From positions 124,001 to 188,000 of the forward strand of contig CAYNUS010000001.1 of NCBI GenBank assembly GCA_964400625.1: a stretch of DNA of 64,000 bases, read 5' to 3'. The position numbers and the translations under genes were made by a program. Of the stretch, positions 16,143 to 24,596 are shown in pieces. The stretch is from DYFX01 sp964400625. Its GTDB lineage: Bacteria; Patescibacteriota; Patescibacteriia; SG8-24; DYFX01. The notes below the pieces were generated by a model that saw only the letters and a program-made list of their open reading frames with translations, did no database searches and was not told where the DNA came from. Each line of letters begins with the position of its first letter. Position 1 is the first letter of the stretch.

Positions 16143-17714
16143 TCAAATCAACGGCCTCCCCGTCATATCCTGCGGCTGAGGAATCCCCATGATGCGGAGC
16201 ACCGTCGGCGTGACGTCGGAAAGCATCCCGACCGGGGGCGAGAGGCTCAAGTCCCCTCCCACCATTTCCTGCGCTTCGCCGGCCATGCCTTCGAACTGGC
16301 GGCCGATGACGATGAGCGGGACGGGGTACGTCGAATGTTCCTTGTCGATGGAACCGGTCTGGAGGTTCACGACTTCCTCGGCGTTGCCGTGGTCGGCGGT
16401 GACGACCATGGCGCCGTCCTTGGCGAGCACGGCGTCCGCGATCTTGCCCACGCATTCGTCGACGACCTCGGCGGCTTTCTTGGTGGCCTCGAGGTTTCCG
16501 GTATGCCCCACCATGTCGCCGTTGGCGAAGTTCACGGCGATGAGGTCGTAGGTACCCGCGTCGATCTCCTTCAGGATGCGGTCGGTGAGCTCGCGCGCGG
16601 ACATCTCCGGCTGCTGGTCGTACGACGGCACCTTCGGCGACGGCACGATGGCGCGGTCCTCGCCCGGATACGGATCTTCCTTCATGCCGTTCAGGAAGAA
16701 CGTCACGTGCGCGTACTTCTCCGTCTCGGCGATGTGCAGCTGCTTCATCCCCGCGTCGGAGACGACCTTGGCGAGGCAGGTGGAGATGGGCTGGGGCGGG
16801 AAGGCGACCTCGGCGGGGAGATCCTTCTCGAACTCCGACATCGTCACGAACTTCAGCTCGCGCATGTACGGCCGCTCGAACTTGTCGAAGCTCGGCAGGA
16901 CGAAGGCCTTCGTGAGCTCGCGGGCGCGGTCCGGGCGGAAGTTGAAGAAGATGACGGAGTCGCCGTCCTTGATGCTGCCGACGGGCTGGCCGCCTTCGGT
17001 GATGACGGTCGGCACGAACTCCTCGTCGTAGACCTTGGCTTCGTAGGAGGCCTTGATGGCGGCGATCGGGTCGGTCGCGGTCGCGTCGGCCTTGCCGTCG
17101 ACCATCGCGCGGTACGCCTTCTCGACGCGGTCCCAGCGGTTGTCGCGGTCCATCGCGTAGAAGCGTCCGGAGAGCGAGGCGACCTTGCCGACGCCGTTCT
17201 GCCTCATGCGCTCCATCGCGCGGCCGACGAAGTCGACGCCCGCGTTGAAGGTCGTGTCGCGTCCGTCGAGGATGGCGTGCAGGAAGAGTTCCTTCACGCC
17301 GCCGGCCTTGGCCATGTCGAGGAGCGCGAGGAGATGCTCGAGCGAGGCGTGGACGTTGCCGATCGAGGTGAGGCCGACGAGATGCACCTTGCCGCCGTTC
17401 AGCTGGGCGTGCTCGAAGGCGCCGAGGATGACACGGTTCCTCGCGAACTCGCCGCTCTGGATGGAGCGGTTGATGCGCGGGAGGCTCTGGTAATACACCT
17501 TGCCGGCGCCGATCGTGAGATGGCCCACTTCGGAATTGCCCATCTCGCCCCACATGAGGCCGACCTCTTCGCCCGAGGCGAGGACGGTCATGGCGGGATA
17601 TTTGGCGGCGAATTCGCGGAGGCGCGGCGTCTCGGCCAGCGCGAGCGCGTTTCCGGAATCCGGCGGAGCGACGCCCCAGCCGTCGAGGATGGCGAGCACG
17701 ATGGGTTTGGCCAT
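16143..17714 (-). CDS. gpmI: 2,3-bisphosphoglycerate-independent phosphoglycerate mutase
   Basis: A 523-residue alkaline-phosphatase-fold enzyme: LAILDGWGVAPPDSGNALA (metal Asp), the phosphoserine site MGNSEVGHLTIGAG, HAILDGRDT, FFNFRPDRARELT, and the metal motifs NFANGDMVGHTG and VTADHGNAEE. It interconverts 3- and 2-phosphoglycerate with two Mn2+. Promoter TTGAAA-N17-TACGAT and an AGGAGG site precede it. A second, divergent copy lies at 18350-19924; this copy follows the canonical sequence more closely. Confidence 0.97.
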   Translation of the reverse strand: MAKPIVLAILDGWGVAPPDSGNALALAETPRLREFAAKYPAMTVLASGEEVGLMWGEMGNSEVGHLTIGAGKVYYQSLPRINRSIQSGEFARNRVILGAFEHAQLNGGKVHLVGLTSIGNVHASLEHLLALLDMAKAGGVKELFLHAILDGRDTTFNAGVDFVGRAMERMRQNGVGKVASLSGRFYAMDRDNRWDRVEKAYRAMVDGKADATATDPIAAIKASYEAKVYDEEFVPTVITEGGQPVGSIKDGDSVIFFNFRPDRARELTKAFVLPSFDKFERPYMRELKFVTMSEFEKDLPAEVAFPPQPISTCLAKVVSDAGMKQLHIAETEKYAHVTFFLNGMKEDPYPGEDRAIVPSPKVPSYDQQPEMSARELTDRILKEIDAGTYDLIAVNFANGDMVGHTGNLEATKKAAEVVDECVGKIADAVLAKDGAMVVTADHGNAEEVVNLQTGSIDKEHSTYPVPLIVIGRQFEGMAGEAQEMVGGDLSLSPPVGMLSDVTPTVLRIMGIPQPQDMTGRPLI

Positions 17715-17723
17715 AGTCCTCCT

Positions 17724-17752
17724 ATCGTATGCCTGTTCCGCCTCATTTTCAA
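17724..17752 (-). promoter_or_regulatory. Promoter of gpmI
   Basis: TTGAAA (17752-17747), 17-nt spacer, TACGAT (17729-17724), followed by an AGGAGG ribosome site just before the ATG. Confidence 0.7.
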
Positions 17753-17754
17753 GG

Positions 17755-17780
17755 TCGAAAAAACCGCTTGGTGAAGCGGT
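17755..17780 (-). terminator. Intrinsic terminator of the 17787-18296 gene
   Basis: AACCGCTT and AAGCGGTT pair around CACC on the minus strand, followed by TTTTTC; the gpmI -35 begins within a few bases. Confidence 0.85.
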
Positions 17781-17786
17781 TCGCGG

Positions 17787-18296
17787 TCAGCCGTCGCCGT
17801 TCAGGAGCAGGGCGGAGGGCTGGGTCTCGAGCAGGGAGCGGATCGTGAGCGTGCCGGCGTCATAGGCCGCGAGGGTCGCGGCGCTGAAGCGTCCGCCCTG
17901 GGCGCTGGCCAGGAGCTGGCGCTCGGTCGCGCCGCAGCGCGCGAGGAACGCCGGCGCGTCGCGGATCATCTCCATGAGCGGCGTGCGGAACATCTTCAGC
18001 GCGTCCGTCATCATGGCGGCCATCTCGCCGACCGGCATGGGCAGAAGGTCCGCGGGGATCGCGCCGAACAGCTTCTCGACGAACCCGGAGTCCAGGCAGT
18101 GCTCGGTCACGGCCAGCTTGGCCTCCATCATGGCCGGCAGGTCGATCGCGCGATCGAGCTGACCGACGAGCACGGCGGGCAGGTCGTCGACCAGCTCGCG
18201 GAAGACGGGCTGGGCCTGCTCGGGCATGCCGGCGGTGAACGCGGGATCGGCCATGAGGCTGTCCCAGATCTTCTTCGTATCCAAAGGTGCGGACAT
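17787..18296 (-). CDS. Hypothetical helical protein
   Basis: A 169-residue protein with no recognised domain, predicted largely alpha-helical and Met-rich (EMAAMMTDALKMFRTPLMEM), with no signal peptide. The start is supported by GGAGG 6-7 nt before the ATG. It has its own promoter (TTGACG-N17-TAGAAA, 18340-18312) and terminator, so it is an independent unit between the two phosphoglycerate mutase genes. A link to glycolysis is positional only. Confidence 0.75.
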   Translation of the reverse strand: MSAPLDTKKIWDSLMADPAFTAGMPEQAQPVFRELVDDLPAVLVGQLDRAIDLPAMMEAKLAVTEHCLDSGFVEKLFGAIPADLLPMPVGEMAAMMTDALKMFRTPLMEMIRDAPAFLARCGATERQLLASAQGGRFSAATLAAYDAGTLTIRSLLETQPSALLLNGDG

Positions 18297-18311
18297 GTTT
18301 CCTCCAGGCGC

Positions 18312-18350
18312 TTTCTACACGAAAAAAGCCGTCCCGTCAAGGGCCGGCTT
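18312..18350 (-). promoter_or_regulatory. Terminator hairpin with the next promoter's -35 in its loop
   Basis: On the minus strand AAGCCGGCCC and GGGACGGCTT pair around TTGAC and run into TTTT, ending the second gpmI gene. TTGACG (18340-18335) is also the -35 of the next gene, 17 nt from TAGAAA (18317-18312). Confidence 0.7.
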
Positions 18351-19924
18351 CAGTCGGACAGCAGCGAACGTCCCGTCATCTCCTCGGGCGGACGGATGCC
18401 CATGACGTCGAGGATCGTCGGGGCGACGTCGCCGAGCACGCCGCGCGGCAGTTCGCGGTAGCCCTTGAGCGCCTTGCTCGCGATCACGAACGGCACCGGG
18501 TTCACGCTGTGCTCCGTCTCGATGGCGCCCGTCGTGACGTCGATCATCTCCTCGACGTTGCCGTGGTCGGCGGTGACGACGAGCGTGCCGTCCAGCTCCT
18601 GGACCGCTTCCCACAGGCGGCCGATGCAGGCGTCGATGACCTCGAGGGCGCGCACGGAGGCGTCGAGATTGCCCGTGTGCGAGACCATGTCCGCGTTCGC
18701 GTAGTTCAAGGCGATGAAGTGGTACGCGCCGGTCTTGAGCTTCTTGAGCACCTGCGTCGTGAGCTCCTCGGCCATCATCTCGGGCGCCATGTCGTAGCGC
18801 GGGATCTTGAGCGACTCCACCTTGAGGCGCTCCTCGCCGAACTGCGTGTCGGCGTAGCCGCCGTTGAAGAAGAACGTGATGTGCGAGAACTTCTCGGATT
18901 CGGCGGCGTAGAGCTGCTTCTTCCCCTGGAGCACGGCGGGCAGGGCGTTCTTGATGTCGCGGCCCGGGTAGGCGGTGAGGACGAAGGGCAGGTCGGGGCC
19001 GAAGTCCGTCATGGCGGCGAAGCGCGTGTTGTCCGGCCAACGGCGGCGCGTGAAGGCGCCCGGCACGGCCGTCTCGAAATCCGGCATCACGAGCGCCTTG
19101 GTGAGCTGGCGCGCGCGGTCGGAGCGCAGGTTGAAGAAGACGAAGACGTCGTCGTCCTGCGCGACGGCGACAGGTTTCATCTCGCGGTCGACGATGACCG
19201 TCGGCAGGATGAACTCGTCCGTCTCGCCGCGGTTGTAGGCCTGGAGGAGCGCCGTCTCGGCCGAGGGCGCCGCGAGGCCTTCGCCGTTCACGATGGCGTG
19301 GTACGCGAGCTCGACGCGCTCCCAGTTGCGGTTGCGGTCCATCGGGAAGAAGCGCCCCATCACCGTGGCGATGCGCTCGCCGGGCCGCAGGCGCGACTCG
19401 ATCTCGTGGATCTGCGCGGGCGCGGCGAAGCGCGGCCCGTCGCGGCCGTCGGTGAAGAGGTGCAGGGCGATGTCGCGGAGCTCCATGCGCCGGCAGGTCT
19501 CGAGCAGGCCGTAGAGATGCTCCATCGAGGCGTGCGCGGAGCGGCCGTTCGAGACCATGCCCATGAGATGCACGCGCGTGCCGTACTTCTGCGCGTGCTT
19601 GAGCGCCTCGATGATGGCCGTGTTCTTGAAGAACGTGCCGTCCTCGATGGCCTCGTTGATGTAGACCGCGTCCTGCTTCACGATGCGGCCCGCGCCGAGG
19701 TTCATGTGGCCCGCTTCGGAATTGCCCGGCTGGCCCTTGGGAAGCCCGACGTGGCGTCCGTGCGCGAAAAGCTCCGTGTGGGGATAGTGCTCCCACAGGT
19801 CCATCATGGTCGGCATCGCGGCCATGAGCACCGCGTTGCCTTGGAGCCCGGCCGGCGCCGAACCGAAGCCGTCGCAGATGGCCAGCACCACGGGCTTCAC
19901 CTTGTCTCCCCCTTTGTCGGGCAT
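18350..19924 (-). CDS. gpmI: Second 2,3-bisphosphoglycerate-independent phosphoglycerate mutase
   Basis: A 524-residue paralogue of the enzyme at 16143-17714. It keeps the metal and phosphoserine motifs: VVLAICDGFGSAPAGLQGNA, PGNSEAGHMNLGAG, FTDGRDG, FFNLRSDRARQLT, NYANADMVSHTG and VTADHGNVEE. All catalytic residues appear intact, so it should be active. It differs widely elsewhere, for example ICDGFG for ILDGWG. The start MPDKGGDK shares a base with the eno stop (TGATG), so this copy, not the other, belongs to the glycolytic operon. Why two copies are kept is unknown. Confidence 0.95.
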   Translation of the reverse strand: MPDKGGDKVKPVVLAICDGFGSAPAGLQGNAVLMAAMPTMMDLWEHYPHTELFAHGRHVGLPKGQPGNSEAGHMNLGAGRIVKQDAVYINEAIEDGTFFKNTAIIEALKHAQKYGTRVHLMGMVSNGRSAHASMEHLYGLLETCRRMELRDIALHLFTDGRDGPRFAAPAQIHEIESRLRPGERIATVMGRFFPMDRNRNWERVELAYHAIVNGEGLAAPSAETALLQAYNRGETDEFILPTVIVDREMKPVAVAQDDDVFVFFNLRSDRARQLTKALVMPDFETAVPGAFTRRRWPDNTRFAAMTDFGPDLPFVLTAYPGRDIKNALPAVLQGKKQLYAAESEKFSHITFFFNGGYADTQFGEERLKVESLKIPRYDMAPEMMAEELTTQVLKKLKTGAYHFIALNYANADMVSHTGNLDASVRALEVIDACIGRLWEAVQELDGTLVVTADHGNVEEMIDVTTGAIETEHSVNPVPFVIASKALKGYRELPRGVLGDVAPTILDVMGIRPPEEMTGRSLLSD

Positions 19925-21183
19925 CAGGCTTCGGTTTCGTCTTCGATCTCCGTCAGGCGGTTGTACTTCTCGAGGCGCTCGCTGCGCGAGAGCGATCCGG
20001 TCTTGATGAACTCCGCGCCGGTCGCGACCGCGAGGTCGGCGATGAAGGTGTCGGCGGTCTCTCCGGAGCGGTGCGAGACGGCGACCTTGTAGCCGTGCTG
20101 CTGCGCCATGCGGATGGCGTCGATGGTCTCGGAGAGCGAGCCGATCTGGTTCACCTTGATCAGGATGGCGTTGGCCACGCCCTCGCGGATGCCCTTGCGC
20201 AGGCGCTCGACGTTCGTGACGAAGAGGTCGTCGCCGACGAGCGCGAGCTTCTTGCCGAGCGCGTCCGTCAGGAGCTTCCAGCCGTCCCAGTCGTCTTCGG
20301 CGCAGCCGTCCTCGAGCGAGATGAGCGGATACTTGGCGGCGAGCGCCTTCCACATCGCGACCATGCCCTTGGCGTCGAGCTTCTTGCCGTCGGTCTTGAG
20401 GATATACTTCTTCTTTTTCGCGTCGTAGAACTCGGAGGCGGCCGGGTCGGTGCCGAAGGCCACGTCCTTGCCGAGCTTGTACTTGGCCTTGCGCACGGCC
20501 GCGGCCATGAGCTCGAAGGCCTGCGCGTTCTTCTTCAGTTTCGGCGCGAAGCCGCCTTCGTCGCCGACGCCGACGGAGAAGCCCTTGTCCTTCAGGATGC
20601 CGCGCAGCGCATGGAAGACTTCCGAGCCGCAGCGGAGGCGGTCGCGGAACTTCCGCTGCTTCGGGATGATCATGCATTCCTGAAAGTCGATGCTCCAGCC
20701 GGCGTGCGCGCCGCCGTTCATGACGTTCATCATCGGGAGCGGCAGGCGGTACGCGTCGCGCGGAAGGTCGTAGACGTCGCGAAGGTAGCGGTAGAGCGGG
20801 AGGCCGAGCGAGGTGGCGCCGGCGCGGGCGGCGGCCAAGGAGACGCCGAGGATGGCGTTGGCGCCGAGCTTCTCCTTGTTGTGCGTGCCGTCGAGGTCGC
20901 GCATCTTGCCGTCGATCTTGCGCTGTTCCTGCACCTCCATGCCGCGGAGCGCGTCGGCGATGGGGCCGTCGACGTTCCTGATGGCCTTCAGCACCCCGAG
21001 CCCGCGGTAGCGGCGCTTGTCGCCGTCGCGCATCTCGAGCGCCTCATGGACGCCGGTGGAAGCGCCCGAAGGCACCGAGGCCTTGGCCACGGTGCCGTCG
21101 GAGAGCGTCATCTTCACCTCGACGGTCGGGTTGCCGCGCGAATCGAGGATCTCGCGGCCTTTGATTTCCCTGATGGTGGGCAT
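19924..21183 (-). CDS. eno: Enolase
   Basis: A 419-residue enzyme with IKGREILDSRGNPTVEV, the substrate-loop SGASTG, GANAILGVSLA, MNVMNGGAHA, the metal and catalytic residues in LVGDDLFVTN and KVNQIGSLSETI, and AVSHRSGETAD. It converts 2-phosphoglycerate to phosphoenolpyruvate. It lies between the SIMPL-protein gene (9-nt gap) and gpmI (1-nt overlap), so mutase and enolase are made together. Length and motifs are normal. Confidence 0.98.
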   Translation of the reverse strand: MPTIREIKGREILDSRGNPTVEVKMTLSDGTVAKASVPSGASTGVHEALEMRDGDKRRYRGLGVLKAIRNVDGPIADALRGMEVQEQRKIDGKMRDLDGTHNKEKLGANAILGVSLAAARAGATSLGLPLYRYLRDVYDLPRDAYRLPLPMMNVMNGGAHAGWSIDFQECMIIPKQRKFRDRLRCGSEVFHALRGILKDKGFSVGVGDEGGFAPKLKKNAQAFELMAAAVRKAKYKLGKDVAFGTDPAASEFYDAKKKKYILKTDGKKLDAKGMVAMWKALAAKYPLISLEDGCAEDDWDGWKLLTDALGKKLALVGDDLFVTNVERLRKGIREGVANAILIKVNQIGSLSETIDAIRMAQQHGYKVAVSHRSGETADTFIADLAVATGAEFIKTGSLSRSERLEKYNRLTEIEDETEA

Positions 21184-21192
21184 CGTCGGTCG

Positions 21193-22008
21193 TTACGGGA
21201 GGATTTCGTAGAGGACGGTGACGTTCACGACGACGTCCTGCGATCCGGATTCGACGGTCGGGTTGGAGGCGCCGCCGCCGAGGCCCATGGCCGCGTCGCG
21301 GTAGTAGACCGGCGCGGAGTAGCCTTCGCTCTCGCTGAAGCCGACGACCTTGCCGAGCTTCACGCCTGCCGCGTCGGCCAAGGCCTGCGCCTTGGACTTC
21401 GCCGCTTCGAGGCCCTTGAGGCGCGCCTGCTGGCGGAGTTCCTCCGGCTCGTCGATGTCGAAGGTCACGCCGCCGACCTGGTTGGCGCCGAGTTCGCCGA
21501 CCGCGGCGAGCACGTCGCCGATCTTGGAGAGGTCGCGCACCTTCACGCCGACGTTCTGCGTCACCTGGAAGCCGCGCTCCACCTGGCGGTTGTCGATCCA
21601 GTCGTACTGCGGGTAGATGGAATAGTTCGTGGTCTTGATGTCCTCGTCCGCGACGCCGAACTCCTTGACCTTGGCGATGATGGCGTTCATCTTCGCCGTG
21701 TTCTCCTTCTGCGCCTCGGCGACGGACTTCTTCTCGGTCATCACGCCGACGGAGATCGAGGCGATGTCCGGCAGCGCCGTCACCTTGCCTTCGGCGGAGA
21801 TGGCGATCGTGTCGCGCTGGGATTCGGGCCGTCCGATGTAGTCGTGCTCCTTGGCGGCGTTGCGCGCGAGGAGCGCGAGGTAGACGGCGCCGACGGCGAG
21901 GACGACGCCCCAGATCGGCTTCATGAAGCGCCGGCCGAAACCGTGATGGCCGCGGCCGCAGCCGCCCTTACCGCACGCGCATCCTTCGTTCATGGGCATG
22001 TTCTCCAT
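21193..22008 (-). CDS. SIMPL-domain (DUF541) membrane-anchored protein
   Basis: A 271-residue protein with a short Cys/His-rich cytoplasmic head (EGCACGKGGCGRGHHGFG), one transmembrane helix (WGVVLAVGAVYLALLA) and an extracytoplasmic SIMPL domain (ISAEGKVTALPDIASISVGV; NYSIYPQYDW; LADAAGVKLGKVVGFSE). SIMPL proteins form oligomeric periplasmic or surface assemblies of uncertain function, with some links to oxidative stress. The Cys-rich head could bind a metal, which is inference. It is embedded between pgk and eno with 9-nt gaps. Confidence 0.85.
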   Translation of the reverse strand: MENMPMNEGCACGKGGCGRGHHGFGRRFMKPIWGVVLAVGAVYLALLARNAAKEHDYIGRPESQRDTIAISAEGKVTALPDIASISVGVMTEKKSVAEAQKENTAKMNAIIAKVKEFGVADEDIKTTNYSIYPQYDWIDNRQVERGFQVTQNVGVKVRDLSKIGDVLAAVGELGANQVGGVTFDIDEPEELRQQARLKGLEAAKSKAQALADAAGVKLGKVVGFSESEGYSAPVYYRDAAMGLGGGASNPTVESGSQDVVVNVTVLYEILP

Positions 22009-22017
22009 AGGGAAAGG

Positions 22018-23235
22018 TTAGGTTCGTTCTTCGATGATGAGAGGGGCGATGCCGGGCAGGACCTTGCCTTCGAGGAACTCGAGCATGGCGCCGCCGCCGG
22101 TCGAGACGTGGTCGACGCAGTCCGCGAGGCCGGTCCGCGCGAGCGCCTGGACCGTTTCGCCGCCGCCGACCACGCCGAAGGTCTTGCCTTTCGAACGTGC
22201 CGCGACCAGCCGCCCGAGCGCGAGCGTGCCGTGGCTGAAGCGCGGCTGTTCGAACCAGCCGAGCGGCCCGTTCCAGACGATCATCTTCGCCGAGCGGATA
22301 TATGAGGAGTACGCGGAGATCGTCTTGGGGCCGATGTCGAGGATCGCCTCATGGTCTTGGCAGAGGTCGAACGGCTCGTTCTGGAGATCGACGACCTGCA
22401 GCTTGCCCTTGGGATCCTTCGGGTCGGCGATGATGACGTCGTGCGGGAGGATCAGCTTCTTGTAATACGGATGCTTCATGAGCGCGACGGCGGCTTCGAG
22501 ATCCTCGTCGCTGCAGCTGGTCGCGCCGATGCAGTGGCTCATGGCCTTGTAGAAGGGGGCGATGAGCGCGCCGCCGAGGAGCACGCGGTCCGCGACGGAG
22601 AGCATCTGCGAGATGACGCCGATCTTCGACGAGACTTTCGCGCCGCCCATGATCACGAGGTACGGGCGCTCGGGCGTCTCGAGCGCGCGGGTGAGCGCCT
22701 CGGTCTCGGCGGCCAGGAGCGGTCCGGCGTAGGACGGCAGGTAGCGGGTGATGCCGACGTTCGAGGCGGCCGCGCGGTGGGCCACGCCGAAGGCCTCGTT
22801 CACGTAGACCTCCGCCAGCCGCGAAAGGGATTCGGCGAAGGCGAGGTCGTTGGCTTCCTCCCCCTTCTTGAAACGCAGGTTCTCGAGCATCACGACGTCG
22901 CCGTCCTTCATCGCCGCGACGGCCTCCTCCGCCTCGGCGCCGACGCAGTCCGCGATCTTCAGGACGGGCGCGTGCGCGAGCTGGGAGAGCCGCTTGGCCA
23001 CGGCGTCGGTCTTGAGCGCGGCGACCTTCTTCCCGTCCGGGCGCCCCAGGTGCGTGGCGAGGATGACGCGCGCGCCGGCCTTGCGGAGCTTCTCGACGGT
23101 CGGGACGACGCGGCGGATGCGCCAATCCTCTTCCGCGCCGACCTTGCCGCGCGCGACGGGCACGTTGAAATCGACGCGCACGAGCACGCGCTTGCCTTTC
23201 AGCGATCGGTAGTCTTCGAGGACGCGGAGCGGCAT
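22018..23235 (-). CDS. pgk: Phosphoglycerate kinase
   Basis: A 405-residue two-domain enzyme with VLVRVDFNVP, the substrate-binding THLGRPDGKK, ENLRFKKGEE, MGGAKVSSKI (nucleotide-binding domain), VWNGPLGWFE and VVGGGETV. It makes ATP from 1,3-bisphosphoglycerate and ADP. The ATG follows the ndh stop by one nucleotide (TGATATG). It is part of the gap-to-gpmI operon. Confidence 0.98.
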   Translation of the reverse strand: MPLRVLEDYRSLKGKRVLVRVDFNVPVARGKVGAEEDWRIRRVVPTVEKLRKAGARVILATHLGRPDGKKVAALKTDAVAKRLSQLAHAPVLKIADCVGAEAEEAVAAMKDGDVVMLENLRFKKGEEANDLAFAESLSRLAEVYVNEAFGVAHRAAASNVGITRYLPSYAGPLLAAETEALTRALETPERPYLVIMGGAKVSSKIGVISQMLSVADRVLLGGALIAPFYKAMSHCIGATSCSDEDLEAAVALMKHPYYKKLILPHDVIIADPKDPKGKLQVVDLQNEPFDLCQDHEAILDIGPKTISAYSSYIRSAKMIVWNGPLGWFEQPRFSHGTLALGRLVAARSKGKTFGVVGGGETVQALARTGLADCVDHVSTGGGAMLEFLEGKVLPGIAPLIIEERT

Positions 23236-23236
23236 A

Positions 23237-24553
23237 TCAGAGGTTGTTGCGGCGGAAGGACGTGAGCGGCGCGCTGATGAGCTTCCAGGCGCTCTTCCAC
23301 GGCAGGGTCTTGATGAAATAGCGGATGTCGGCGGCGAGGCGGATGGGCCAGACGACGTAGCCCCGGAAACGGAAGCCGAAGACCTCGGCGATGCCCCAGG
23401 CGCCGCCCATCGGGACGAGCGCGTGCATGTGCGGGAAGGCGTATTTCGCCGGCGGCCGTCCGGACATCGCGTTCGCGACGTTCTCCGCGACGACCTTGGC
23501 CTGGTGGATGGCGGCCTGCGCGAGCTGCGGCACGGGACGCTTGCTCGCGGGATCCATGAGCGCGGCGCAGTCGCCGACGGCCCAGACGGATTTCTGTCCG
23601 CGGACGAGCATCGTCTCGTCGACCTCGATCTTGCCGCGCGCGTCGACGGAGAGGCCGAGCGCCTTCACGACCGGATTCGCGCGGAAGCCGCCGCACCAGA
23701 CGAGCAGGTCGGTCGTGATCTCCTTCTCGCGTTCCTTCTTGAAGTCGCAGACGAGCATGTCTTCCGTCTCGCCCGGCTTGAGCGGGCGCGGCGCGAGCAC
23801 GACATGATCCTTGTGCGCGCCCTTGATGCAGGTATCGAGGAGCAGTTTCACGCCGAGCTTCTCGAGCCGCGCGCGCGCCCAGCCGGACATGTCCTTGTGG
23901 AAGGTCTGGAGCGGGCGTGGCGAGGCCTCGACGAGTTCGATGGAGTATTCGGCCGCGCCGAGCATCCCCTTCTTCACCTGCGTGCGCATGAACGCGGCGG
24001 CTTCGCAGGCGAACTCGACGCCGGTGGGGCCGGCGCCGCCGACCAGCACGCGGATGAACGGGATCTCGTTGCGCCGCTTCTGCGCGACCAGCTCGCGCAG
24101 CTTGCGGTTCACGATCATCGCGTCGCGCAGGGTGTACATCGGGTGGCCGTGCTGTTCGAGCCCTTCGATGCCGTAGAAATCCGGCACGGCGCCGACCGCG
24201 ACGACGAGGTGGTCGAACGGCAGCGCGCGCTCGTCGGCGAGCTTCACGGCCTTCATCGCCCAATCGACGCCGAGGACTTCCTGGTATTCGACGCGCACGC
24301 CGCGCGCCGCGAGGTGCGTCCTCAGGTCCTCGTACGGCGTCGCGATGCCGGCCTTGAGCCGGTCTTCCTCCGCCTCGCCGGTCGCCACCTCGTAGAGCCA
24401 CGGGCGGTAGAGGTGGTGCGTGCACTTGTCGACGACGACGATCTCGCAGCCGGACCGCTTACCGAGCCGTTTCGAAAGCTCGACGGCGGCCGAAAGGCCT
24501 CCGAATCCCGCGCCGAGGATGACGATGCGTTCACAGCTCTTGGGATCCTCCAT
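23237..24553 (-). CDS. ndh: Type II NADH dehydrogenase-like FAD oxidoreductase
   Basis: A 438-residue flavoprotein. The N-terminal FAD dinucleotide fold is IVILGAGFGGLSAAVEL, the NAD(P) fold is VLVGGAGPTGVEFACE, and the second FAD motif is VWAVGDCAAL. The C-terminal amphipathic/basic stretch (VVWPIRLAADIRYFIKTLPW) is typical of peripheral attachment of NDH-2. It would oxidise NADH to a quinone or other acceptor without proton pumping. It lies between gap and pgk, so NADH from gap could be re-oxidised by its product. A TGG-TATAGT extended -10 ends 9 nt before the ATG, giving an internal leaderless promoter. Confidence 0.88.
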   Translation of the reverse strand: MEDPKSCERIVILGAGFGGLSAAVELSKRLGKRSGCEIVVVDKCTHHLYRPWLYEVATGEAEEDRLKAGIATPYEDLRTHLAARGVRVEYQEVLGVDWAMKAVKLADERALPFDHLVVAVGAVPDFYGIEGLEQHGHPMYTLRDAMIVNRKLRELVAQKRRNEIPFIRVLVGGAGPTGVEFACEAAAFMRTQVKKGMLGAAEYSIELVEASPRPLQTFHKDMSGWARARLEKLGVKLLLDTCIKGAHKDHVVLAPRPLKPGETEDMLVCDFKKEREKEITTDLLVWCGGFRANPVVKALGLSVDARGKIEVDETMLVRGQKSVWAVGDCAALMDPASKRPVPQLAQAAIHQAKVVAENVANAMSGRPPAKYAFPHMHALVPMGGAWGIAEVFGFRFRGYVVWPIRLAADIRYFIKTLPWKSAWKLISAPLTSFRRNNL

Positions 24554-24562
24554 ATCGGCTCC

Positions 24563-24596
24563 ACTATACCATTTACGGCCTAATACCGCACCGTAA
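24563..24596 (-). promoter_or_regulatory. Internal promoter of ndh with adjoining inverted repeat
   Basis: Extended -10 TGG-TATAGT (24568-24563) ends 9 nt before the ndh ATG. Just upstream TTACGG and CCGTAA (24573-24596) form a 6-bp inverted repeat in the -35 region, overlapping the end of the metallophosphoesterase gene. It could be an operator. Confidence 0.45.
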
